Source: Cellulomonas sp. NS3 (lineage in GTDB: Bacteria > Actinomycetota > Actinomycetes > Actinomycetales > Cellulomonadaceae). Taken from it: a stretch of 64,000 bases of DNA. The position numbers and the translations under genes are program-made. Below, in pieces: positions 16,375-23,462 of the stretch (the stretch's first letter is position 1; the number at the start of each line of letters is the position of its first letter). Under the pieces are notes generated by a model. The model ran no database searches and was not told the DNA's origin. It saw nothing but the letters and a program-made list of their open reading frames with translations. The stretch lies in assembly GCF_024757985.1 (NCBI RefSeq), contig NZ_CP103289.1:1674001-1738000 (forward strand), read 5' to 3'.

Positions 16375-16726
16375 GCGCGCTCTGCTCGCCGACCCGGCCC
16401 TCGACGGCGACCTCCCCGTGGTGCTCCTGGGCGACCTCAACGCCGGCCCGGGCACGCCCGAGCCCGCGCCGCTCGACGCCGTCGCGACCGACCTGTGGAC
16501 CGCGGGCGGCGGGGACCCGGACGCCGTGACGCTCAGCTCCGCGGTGCCCTTCGCGCCGCTCGAGGCCGTCAAGCAGGTCGACCGCCGCATCGACCACGCG
16601 TACGCCCGCCCCGGGCGACCGGGCGGGGCGGGCGTCGCGCACGGCAGCGTGCTCGCGGGCACGGCGGAGGTCGACGGCGTGCTGCCGTCGGACCACGACG
16701 CGGTCGTGACCGACCTCGAGGTGTGA
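16375..16726 (+). pseudogene. Endonuclease/exonuclease/phosphatase remnant, 5' truncated
   Basis: The frame ending at TGA 16724-16726 encodes only the C-terminal third of an EEP-superfamily domain: DLPVVLLGDLNAGPG (metal/catalytic GDLN), QVDRRIDHAYARPG (IDHA) and LPSDHDAVVTDL (SDH catalytic His). The N-terminal half with the first metal-binding Asn and Glu is absent: 16191-16374 translates to low-complexity Arg/Pro sequence with no EEP motifs and no good start. I read it as a decayed gene. A short active protein is unlikely because essential residues are missing. Confidence 0.7.
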
Positions 16727-16748
16727 GGTCGCTGCCGGGCCGCGGGGG

Positions 16749-16777
16749 AGGGCCGGCACGCCGCGGACGCCGGCCCT
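16749..16777. terminator. Convergent terminator hairpin
   Basis: Perfect 9-base stem AGGGCCGGC / GCCGGCCCT with an 11-base loop. It lies between the EEP remnant (+) and the ABC permease (-), where a shared terminator is expected. No T-tract is seen. Confidence 0.55.
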
Positions 16778-16794
16778 GCCCGGGGAGGATCACG

Positions 16795-17691
16795 TCAGGA
16801 CGAGACGTCCGCCGTCGTGAACCGGCTCCACGCGAGCGCGCCGAAAAGGACGACCCACGCGCCCTGCACCGCGAGCCCCTGTGCCAGCACGTCCCAGCCC
16901 ACCTCGACGCGCAGGAACTCCGCGAAGTCGAGCCAGTGGTGCGTGAGCAGCCCGCCGTGGATCGCGGAGAGCTGCGGCAGCGTGTCGAGCACCGCGGAGA
17001 CGATCGCGACGACGACGGTCGCCGCCATGGCCCCGACCGGCACCTCGGTGAGCGTCGAGAGGAAGAGCCCGACGGCCACGAGCCCGGTCATCGACAGCGC
17101 GACGTACGCGACGACGCCGGCCATGCGCGCGATGCCGTCGCCGAGCGGGATCGTCGACCCGGACAGCAGCGCGACGTCGTCGAGCCCGAAGTACGCCGCG
17201 CCCGCCACGAACGCGACGACCGCGATCGCGAGGACCGCCGCGCCGGCGAACGCGAGCGCGCCGAGCGCCTTGACGCCGAGCAGCCGCGTGCGCGAGACCG
17301 GCACGGTCAGCAGGTAGCGCAGCGTGCCCGCGGACGCCTCGCCCGCCACGGCGTCGCCCGACGCGATGCCGATGGTCAGCGGGAGCAGGAACGGCAGGCA
17401 CAGGAACAGCGCGGCGACCACGAGGAACAGCCCGTTGCCGGTGACCCGCCCCACGAACCCGGGCCCCTGGCCGCCGAGCGCCGAGTCCTGCGTGACGAAC
17501 AGCACCGTGCCGAGCAGCAGCGGCACGGCGGCGAGCCCGGCGAGCAGCACCTGGTTGCGGCGCCGGCCGAACACGAGCCGGAGCTCGCTGCGCATGAGCC
17601 GCGCCCACGCACCGCGCCGGCGCACGGCGGGGACCGGCGGCGTCGACGTCCGTGCGGCGGCGGCGCCGTCGAGGACCTCAGCGTGCGACAT
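16795..17691 (-). CDS. ABC-2 type transporter permease
   Basis: A 298-residue integral membrane subunit with about six helices. It follows a polar N-terminal segment (AWARLMRSELRLVFGRRRNQ) typical of ABC-2 permeases that load from the membrane. The motif DAVAGEASAGTLRYLLTVPVSR is the common ABC-2 coupling region. Its start (17691) overlaps the ATPase gene end by 14 bases. It is the third gene of the LolA-like/ATPase/permease operon. The exported substrate is unknown. Confidence 0.87.
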   Translation of the reverse strand: MSHAEVLDGAAAARTSTPPVPAVRRRGAWARLMRSELRLVFGRRRNQVLLAGLAAVPLLLGTVLFVTQDSALGGQGPGFVGRVTGNGLFLVVAALFLCLPFLLPLTIGIASGDAVAGEASAGTLRYLLTVPVSRTRLLGVKALGALAFAGAAVLAIAVVAFVAGAAYFGLDDVALLSGSTIPLGDGIARMAGVVAYVALSMTGLVAVGLFLSTLTEVPVGAMAATVVVAIVSAVLDTLPQLSAIHGGLLTHHWLDFAEFLRVEVGWDVLAQGLAVQGAWVVLFGALAWSRFTTADVSS

Positions 17692-18700
17692 CGAAGCCCT
17701 CCCCGGTCAGCTCCACGAAGACCTGCTCGAGGCTCGGCCGCGTGACCTCGAGCCCCACGAGGTCGAGCCCCGCGTGCACGATCGCCGCCGAGATCTTCTC
17801 GGGCGGCGTGCTCGCGAGGAGGGCACGCAGCGTCGGCCCGTCGGTGGTGACCTCGGTGAGCCCGAGGCCCGTGAGGACCTCCGCCACGGCGCCCACGTGC
17901 GCGAGCGACGTCGTGACGCCCACGTGCGCCGTGCCGCGGTCCGTCAGCGCCTGGCGCTCGCCCTGCAGCAGCAGGTGGCCGCGGCTCATGATCCCGATGT
18001 GCGTGCAGACCTGCTCGATCTCCGCGAGCAGGTGCGAGGAGACCAGCACGGTCGTGCCGGCGTCGGCGAGCTCCCGCACGAGGTGGCGGACCTCGCGGGT
18101 GCCCTGCGGGTCGAGCCCGTTGGTCGGCTCGTCGAGCACGAGGAGCTCGCGCGGGCGCAGCAGCGCGGCGGCGAGGCCGAGGCGCTGCTTCATGCCGAGC
18201 GAGTACTGCCGGTACGGCTTCGCGGCGGCGGCGGAGAGCCCGACGCGCTCGAGCGCGTCCTCGCTGCGCCGGTGCGACGTGCGCGGGTCGGCCGTCGCGT
18301 CGCTCGCGTCGAGCCGGGCGAGGTTGGCCCGGCCGGTGAGGTACGGGTGGAACGCGGGGCCCTCGACGAGCGCACCCACGCGCGGGAGCACCGTGGCGCC
18401 CGCCTCGGGCATCGCACCGTCGAGCAGCCACGCCCGCCCGCTGGTCGGGCGCACGAGCCCGAGCAGCATGCGGATCGTCGTCGTCTTGCCCGAGCCGTTC
18501 GGGCCGAGGAAGCCGTACACCGAGCCACGGGGCACGCGCAGACCGATCCCGTCGACCGCCACCTGCCCCGACCGGAAGCGCTTGGTCAGGCCGTCGGTCC
18601 GCACCGCGAGGTCGTGGTCGCCGGGCGCGCCGCCGACGGCGGGCAGCTGTGCGCTGCCCGCCGTCGCGGTCACGTCCGACGCCACGGTGGTCCCCGTCAC
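17678..18700 (-). CDS. ABC transporter ATP-binding subunit
   Basis: A 340-residue ATPase pairing with the adjacent ABC-2 permease. Walker A GPNGSGKTT, signature SLGMKQRLGLAAALL, Walker B LLVLDEPTNGLDP, and the H-loop region VLVSSHLL are all intact. The C-terminal ~90 residues (TSLAHVGAVAEVLTG to SLEQVFVELTGE) match the extension seen in drug/lipid exporters of the DrrA/NatA kind. The GTG start at 18700 overlaps the LolA-like stop by four bases. Confidence 0.9.
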   Translation of the reverse strand: MTGTTVASDVTATAGSAQLPAVGGAPGDHDLAVRTDGLTKRFRSGQVAVDGIGLRVPRGSVYGFLGPNGSGKTTTIRMLLGLVRPTSGRAWLLDGAMPEAGATVLPRVGALVEGPAFHPYLTGRANLARLDASDATADPRTSHRRSEDALERVGLSAAAAKPYRQYSLGMKQRLGLAAALLRPRELLVLDEPTNGLDPQGTREVRHLVRELADAGTTVLVSSHLLAEIEQVCTHIGIMSRGHLLLQGERQALTDRGTAHVGVTTSLAHVGAVAEVLTGLGLTEVTTDGPTLRALLASTPPEKISAAIVHAGLDLVGLEVTRPSLEQVFVELTGEGFDVAR

Positions 18701-19965
18701 GCCATCCCGCGCAGGACGTCCGCGGGGACCGCCCCGGCCAGGACGCGGCCGTCGGTCGTGACGAGCACGCTCAGCAGCGACGAGCTGAGCAGCCGGCCCT
18801 CGGGGACCTCGGTCGTGAGCTGCTCGTAGAGCGCGCTCGTGTCGAGGTCCGGCACGCCGTGCTGGCCGTTCTCGTCGGTCGGCGCGAACTCCTGGATGAG
18901 GTCCTGCGCGCTCTCGGAGCCGAAGCTCTTCCCCGCGCCCGGGACGCTCGTGAGCGCGGCCGGGTCGCCCGCGACGAGGTTGGCGACGTCGAGCCCGGTG
19001 ACCTCGGTGACCGACTCCCAGCCGGTGCCGGTGACCGTGACGCCCGGGGGCAGCTCCTGCGCGTCCTTGGCCGAGGGCACCTGCGCGAGGTCCGCGGCGC
19101 TCGGCAGCGGGACCTCGACGTCCTTGACGCTCGCACCCGCCGGGGCGGAGAACGCGAGCACCGCGTCGTCGGGGGCCTCGAACGCGACGTCGGTGAAGCC
19201 GACCTCGAGGGCCGGGGCGCCGTCGTCCTGCGTGCTCCAGACCTGCACGCGCAGCGGCGTCGACGTCTCGGCGTCGACCGCGACCACGGTGCGGGCGACG
19301 AGCGTGTCGGCGCCGCCCTTGGGCGTCACGACGAGCTGGTAGGCGTCGCGCCCGGCGACCGTCAGCTCGGCGTCGAGCGTGACCGAGGAGAACTGCTCGG
19401 CCTGCGCGAGCACGTGCCCGGCGACCTCGTCGGGCGTCGGCAGCTCGCCCGCGACCTCGGGGAGCGACCCGGCGCGCGCCTGCTCGGCGAGCGCGTCGTA
19501 GCGGGTCTGGTCCTCGGGGCTCAGCGCGTAGTGCACGACCTCCTCGTCGGAGCTCGAGTACGTCCACGCCTCGGCGCCGTCCCGGACCACCGAGTACTCG
19601 GAGACCGAGCCCAGCAGCGAGACGCGCGAGCGCTCCGTCCCGTCGGTCCAGACGCGCAGCGTCGAGCTGCCGCCGAGCAGGGCGATCGGGTCGGCGCCAC
19701 CGACCTCGCCGAACGGGATCTCGGGGAGCCCGAGGCGCGCGGTGTAGACGAGCGTGCCGCTCATCGGGACGGGCTGGGCGGCGGCGACGGAGCTGATGAG
19801 CTCGGCCGGGGTCACGTCGGGCAGGCCCTCGGCGCCCGCGGAGGCGAGCAGCGGGGGTGCGACGAAGGCGCCCGCGACGGCCACGGCGGCGACGGCCGGG
19901 ACCGCCCAGCGGGCGCGCTGGGAGAAGGTTCGGGGAGTGCTCGAGGGCTCGGTCGTCTCGGTCAT
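18697..19965 (-). CDS. LolA-like exported or membrane-anchored protein
   Basis: A 422-residue protein with one N-terminal hydrophobic segment (WAVPAVAAVAVAGAFVAPPL) after a short polar start, so it is secreted or anchored. The body resembles actinobacterial proteins labelled LolA-like/DUF2092, with lipoprotein-carrier type folds (SGTLVYTARLGLPEI; DAYQLVVTPKGGAD; TPLRVQVWSTQDDG). The final ~60 residues resemble a domain that follows it in this group. ATG 19965 has GGAG upstream. First in an operon with an ABC exporter and divergent from a two-component system, so envelope sensing or lipid handling is likely (inference). Confidence 0.75.
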   Translation of the reverse strand: MTETTEPSSTPRTFSQRARWAVPAVAAVAVAGAFVAPPLLASAGAEGLPDVTPAELISSVAAAQPVPMSGTLVYTARLGLPEIPFGEVGGADPIALLGGSSTLRVWTDGTERSRVSLLGSVSEYSVVRDGAEAWTYSSSDEEVVHYALSPEDQTRYDALAEQARAGSLPEVAGELPTPDEVAGHVLAQAEQFSSVTLDAELTVAGRDAYQLVVTPKGGADTLVARTVVAVDAETSTPLRVQVWSTQDDGAPALEVGFTDVAFEAPDDAVLAFSAPAGASVKDVEVPLPSAADLAQVPSAKDAQELPPGVTVTGTGWESVTEVTGLDVANLVAGDPAALTSVPGAGKSFGSESAQDLIQEFAPTDENGQHGVPDLDTSALYEQLTTEVPEGRLLSSSLLSVLVTTDGRVLAGAVPADVLRGMA

Positions 19966-19987
19966 GGCTCCACTGTGCGCCCCGGCG

Positions 19988-20004
19988 GCTGAGGGCGCGC
20001 TGAG
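19988..20004. promoter_or_regulatory. Direct-repeat site, likely OmpR-type regulator box
   Basis: GCTGAG occurs at 19988-19993 and again at 19999-20004, an 11-base period (one helical turn), in the gap between the LolA-like gene and the response regulator gene. OmpR-family regulators bind tandem direct repeats with this period. The same CTGAG pair with 11-base period recurs at 46363-46379. Confidence 0.55.
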
Positions 20005-20059
20005 AGGCCGTCCGGTCCGGCTGTGGGGTCCGCGGCGCGCGCGGTGGGATGCTCCTCCT

Positions 20060-20713
20060 GTGCGGGTCCTGGTGGTCGACGACGAACGCGGGCTCGTGCG
20101 CGCCCTGCACCGCGGGCTGACGGCCGAGGGCTTCGCGGTCGACGTCGCGTTCGACGGCGCGACCGGGCTGCACCTCGCGACCGAGAACGAGTACGACGCG
20201 ATCGTGCTCGACATCATGCTGCCGCGCCGCAACGGCTACGACGTCGTCACCGACCTGCGGGCGCTGGGCGTCTGGACGCCCGTGCTGCTCCTGAGCGCCA
20301 AGGACGGGGAGCACGACGTCGCCGACGGGCTCGACGTCGGCGCGGACGACTACCTCACGAAGCCGTTCTCGTTCGTGGTCCTCGTGGCCCGCCTGCGCGC
20401 GCTCGTGCGCCGGCCCGCGCACGCCCGGCCCGCCGTCCTGCAGGTGGGCGACGTGGTGCTCGACCCCGCGACGCGCGTCGTGACCCGCGCGGGCGAGGTC
20501 GTCGCGCTCACGACCCGTGAGACCGCGCTGCTCGAGTACCTCATGCGCCACGCCGACCGCGTCGTCGGCAAGGTCGAGCTGCGCGACCACGTGTGGGACG
20601 GCTCGGGGGAGGACCTCAACGTCGTCGAGGTCTACGTCGGGTACCTGCGGCGCAAGCTCGGGCGGGACGTCGTCGCGACCGTGCGCGGTGCGGGGTACCG
20701 CGCGGCCGGATGA
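20060..20713 (+). CDS. OmpR-family response regulator
   Basis: A 217-residue regulator. The receiver domain (1-115) has acidic residues VDDE (7-9), phosphoacceptor Asp51 in VLDIMLPRRNGYD, the Ser of LLSAKD and Lys in DDYLTKPFS. A winged-helix trans_reg_C domain follows (LTTRETALLEYLMRHADRVV; VVEVYVGYLRRKLG; VRGAGYR). The GTG start at 20060 gives the canonical N-terminus. Its stop overlaps the kinase start (ATGA). It probably controls the divergent LolA-like/ABC operon through the direct repeats in between. Confidence 0.93.
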   Translation: MRVLVVDDERGLVRALHRGLTAEGFAVDVAFDGATGLHLATENEYDAIVLDIMLPRRNGYDVVTDLRALGVWTPVLLLSAKDGEHDVADGLDVGADDYLTKPFSFVVLVARLRALVRRPAHARPAVLQVGDVVLDPATRVVTRAGEVVALTTRETALLEYLMRHADRVVGKVELRDHVWDGSGEDLNVVEVYVGYLRRKLGRDVVATVRGAGYRAAG

Positions 20714-22107
20714 CCGGGCCGGGTGCGCCCGGGACCGAGCCTGTGCCGGCCCGCGGTCCGGGGCGCTGGTCGCTGCGCCTGCGGCTGACCCTGCTCACCT
20801 CGGGCGTGCTGTGCGCGGGCCTCGCCGCCGGCGCACTCATCCTGACGAACGTGCTCTCGGTCAGCCGGGTCGACGCGCTCGACGACATCGCGCGCGACCG
20901 GGCGCTCACGGTGGCGACGCTCGTGGGCGACGACCGGCTGCCCGAGGCACTCCCGGTCGGTGAGCCGGGGGAGCTCGTCCAGCTCCTCGACGCGGACGGC
21001 GCCGTCGTCGCGTCGTCCCCGAACGCGAGCCGCACGCTCCCGGTGCTGCCGCCGGACGCGGTGCGCGGGCTGCGCGCCGAGGCGGCCGCGACCGGCGACG
21101 TCCTCGTCACCGGGACCGACCGCAGCGCCTACGACGGGGACGCCCGCGTCGCGGTCCTCGCCGAGACCTACCGGGACGCCCCGGTGACGGTCGTCGCGAC
21201 CGTGCCGCTCGCGGAGGTGCGCGGGCTGCTCGACGCCCTCCGGCTCGCGCTCGTCGGCGTCGTCCCGGTCCTCACCGCGCTGCTCGCCGTCGTGATCTGG
21301 ACCGTCCTCGGGCGGGCCCTGCACCCCGTCGAGCAGCTCCGGCAGGCGGCCGCGCAGGTCGCCCGGACCGGGGGCCCGGGCTCGCTCCCGGTGCGGCGCG
21401 CGCACGACGAGCTCGGTGCCCTGACGCGGACGCTCAACGAGATGCTCGACCGGCTCGAGGTCGCCGCCGCCCGGCAGCGCACGTTCGTCGGCGACGCCGC
21501 GCACGAGCTGCGCTCGCCGCTCGCGTCGCTGCGGACCTCGATCGAGGTGGCCCGCGCGCACCCCGACGCCTACACCGGCGCCGAGCTCGCGGAGGACCTC
21601 GAGGGCGAGGTGCTGCGCATGCAGGCGCTCGTCGACGACCTCCTGCTGCTCGCGCGCGTGGGGTCGACGCGCGCCCAGCGTGTCGAGCTCGACCTCCTCG
21701 ACGTCGTGCGGGGCGCCGCCGAGGCGTCCGGGGCGGTCGCGGCGCGCGCGGACGTGAACGTCGCCGTCAGCGGCTCGGGCCGCGCGCACGCCGACCCCGC
21801 GGCGGCGCTCCGCGTCGTGCGCAACCTGCTCGACAACGCCGTCCGGCACGCGGCGGGGCGCGTCGAGGTCACCGTCGAGGACGGTGCGATCACCGTGGAC
21901 GACGACGGCGCCGGGATCCCGGCGGCGGACCGCGAGCGCGTGTTCGAGCGCTTCGTGCGGCTCGACGACGCCCGCGAGCGCGAGGCGGGCGGCAGCGGGC
22001 TCGGGCTGGCGATCGCGCGGGAGGTCGCGCGCGAGAACGGGGGCGACGTGGAGCTCGGTGACGCGCCGCTCGGCGGTGCGCGCGCGGTGCTGCGGCTGCC
22101 GCGCTGA
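20710..22107 (+). CDS. Sensor histidine kinase
   Basis: A 465-residue membrane kinase. Helix 1 is at about 25-48 and helix 2 at about 180-200, enclosing a ~130-residue extracytoplasmic sensor. A HAMP domain follows, then the dimerisation/phosphoacceptor motif with His265 in GDAAHELRSPLASL. The N box is NLLDNAVRHA, with DDDGAGIP and GSGLGLAIAREV in the ATPase domain. Translationally coupled to the response regulator. The signal is unknown; the neighbouring LolA-like/ABC operon suggests envelope stress. Confidence 0.93.
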   Translation: MTGPGAPGTEPVPARGPGRWSLRLRLTLLTSGVLCAGLAAGALILTNVLSVSRVDALDDIARDRALTVATLVGDDRLPEALPVGEPGELVQLLDADGAVVASSPNASRTLPVLPPDAVRGLRAEAAATGDVLVTGTDRSAYDGDARVAVLAETYRDAPVTVVATVPLAEVRGLLDALRLALVGVVPVLTALLAVVIWTVLGRALHPVEQLRQAAAQVARTGGPGSLPVRRAHDELGALTRTLNEMLDRLEVAAARQRTFVGDAAHELRSPLASLRTSIEVARAHPDAYTGAELAEDLEGEVLRMQALVDDLLLLARVGSTRAQRVELDLLDVVRGAAEASGAVAARADVNVAVSGSGRAHADPAAALRVVRNLLDNAVRHAAGRVEVTVEDGAITVDDDGAGIPAADRERVFERFVRLDDAREREAGGSGLGLAIAREVARENGGDVELGDAPLGGARAVLRLPR

Positions 22108-22150
22108 GACCCTGCTGCGGGCCGAGGCGTCCCCGCGCAGACTGGCGGCG

Positions 22151-23401
22151 ATGAGCTCGACAGCGCGCCGCACGCCGGCCTTCCTCGACCGCCGGTCGCT
22201 CGCCGGGGTCTACCTGCCCGCGCTCGTGTTCCAGGTCGGCATCGGCGCGGCCGTGCCGATGGTCGCCGTGACCGCGTCGCAGCGCGGTGCGTCGCTCGCG
22301 CTCGCCGGGCTGCTCGCCGCGATGGTCGGCGTCGGGCAGATCCTCGGCGACGTGCCCGCGGGCTGGCTCGCGTCGCGGGTCGGTGACCGCCGGGCGATGC
22401 TCGTCGCCTCGGGCGTCGCGGCGCTCACGCTCACGGGTGCGGCGCTGTCCCGGGACCTGCTCGTGCTGGCCGTGTCCGTGCTCGGCACCGGTGCGACGGC
22501 GTCGGTGTACCAGCTCGCCCGGCAGTCGTACCTGACCGAGATCACCCCGGTCGAGACCCGCGCCCGGGCGCTGTCGACGCTCGGCGGGGTGAGCCGCATC
22601 GGGTCGTTCCTCGGGCCGTTCGCCGGGGCGCTCGCGGTGCACCTCGGCGGGACGTCCGCGGCGTTCGGCCTCGCGGTGGTCACCGCGCTGCTCGCGGGTG
22701 CCGTCGTGCTGGCGGTGCCGGACGCCGCGGGGGCCGAGACGGTGCGGCGGCGCACCGCGGCTCGGGTCCCGGTGCGTGCGGTGCTGCGGGCGCACCGCCG
22801 CGTCCTCACCTCGCTCGGGGTGGCCGTGCTGCTCGTCGGCGCGGTGCGCGGTGCGCGTCAGGTCGTCCTGCCGCTCTGGTCCGAGCACCTCGGGCTCGCG
22901 CCCGCCACGACGAGCCTCGTGTTCGGGCTCTCGGGCGCCGTCGACATGCTGCTCTTCTACCCCGCGGGCCACCTCATGGACCGCCGCGGGCGGCTGTGGA
23001 TCGCGGTCCCGTCGATGCTCGTCATGGGTGTCGCCCTGCTGCTCCTCCCGCTCGCCGGGACGCTGCCCGCGCTGGCGGTCGCGGCGATGGCGCTGGGCCT
23101 CGGGAACGGCATCGGCTCCGGGCTGCTCATGACGCTCGGCGCGGACGTCGCGCCGCCGGCGGCGCGCTCGCAGTTCCTCGGGGCGTGGCGGCTCCTGCAG
23201 GACTCCGGGGTCGCCGCCGGCCCGCTCGTCGTCGCCGGGGGCGCGGCGCTCGGCAGCCTCGCGCTCGGTGTGGCCGCGACCGGCGGGCTCGCGCTGCTCG
23301 CCACGGCGGCGCTCGTGCTCACCGTGCCGCGCTGGTCGCCGCACGCGAACCGCCGCACGCGCGAGGCCGCGGGGCTCGCCCGCGACGGGACGCCGGGCTG
23401 A
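22151..23401 (+). CDS. MFS transporter
   Basis: A 416-residue major facilitator with about 12 helices and short termini. Motif-A-like loops are GWLASRVGDRRAML after helix 2 and GHLMDRRGRLWIA in the second half. The profile is that of small-drug or sugar efflux carriers; the substrate is unknown. ATG 22151 begins 43 bases after the kinase stop on the same strand, so it may be part of the two-component operon. A hairpin follows the gene. Confidence 0.87.
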   Translation: MSSTARRTPAFLDRRSLAGVYLPALVFQVGIGAAVPMVAVTASQRGASLALAGLLAAMVGVGQILGDVPAGWLASRVGDRRAMLVASGVAALTLTGAALSRDLLVLAVSVLGTGATASVYQLARQSYLTEITPVETRARALSTLGGVSRIGSFLGPFAGALAVHLGGTSAAFGLAVVTALLAGAVVLAVPDAAGAETVRRRTAARVPVRAVLRAHRRVLTSLGVAVLLVGAVRGARQVVLPLWSEHLGLAPATTSLVFGLSGAVDMLLFYPAGHLMDRRGRLWIAVPSMLVMGVALLLLPLAGTLPALAVAAMALGLGNGIGSGLLMTLGADVAPPAARSQFLGAWRLLQDSGVAAGPLVVAGGAALGSLALGVAATGGLALLATAALVLTVPRWSPHANRRTREAAGLARDGTPG

Positions 23402-23405
23402 CGCC

Positions 23406-23442
23406 GGACGCCGCCCCACCCGGCTCGGGCGGGACGGCGTCC
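23406..23442. terminator. Convergent terminator hairpin
   Basis: Stem arms 23406-23417 and 23431-23442 pair over 11 of 12 positions with a 13-base loop. They lie between the MFS gene (+) and the beta-lactamase-fold gene (-), fitting a shared terminator. Confidence 0.6.
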
Positions 23443-23462
23443 GTGGGCCGGGTCCGCCCCGC

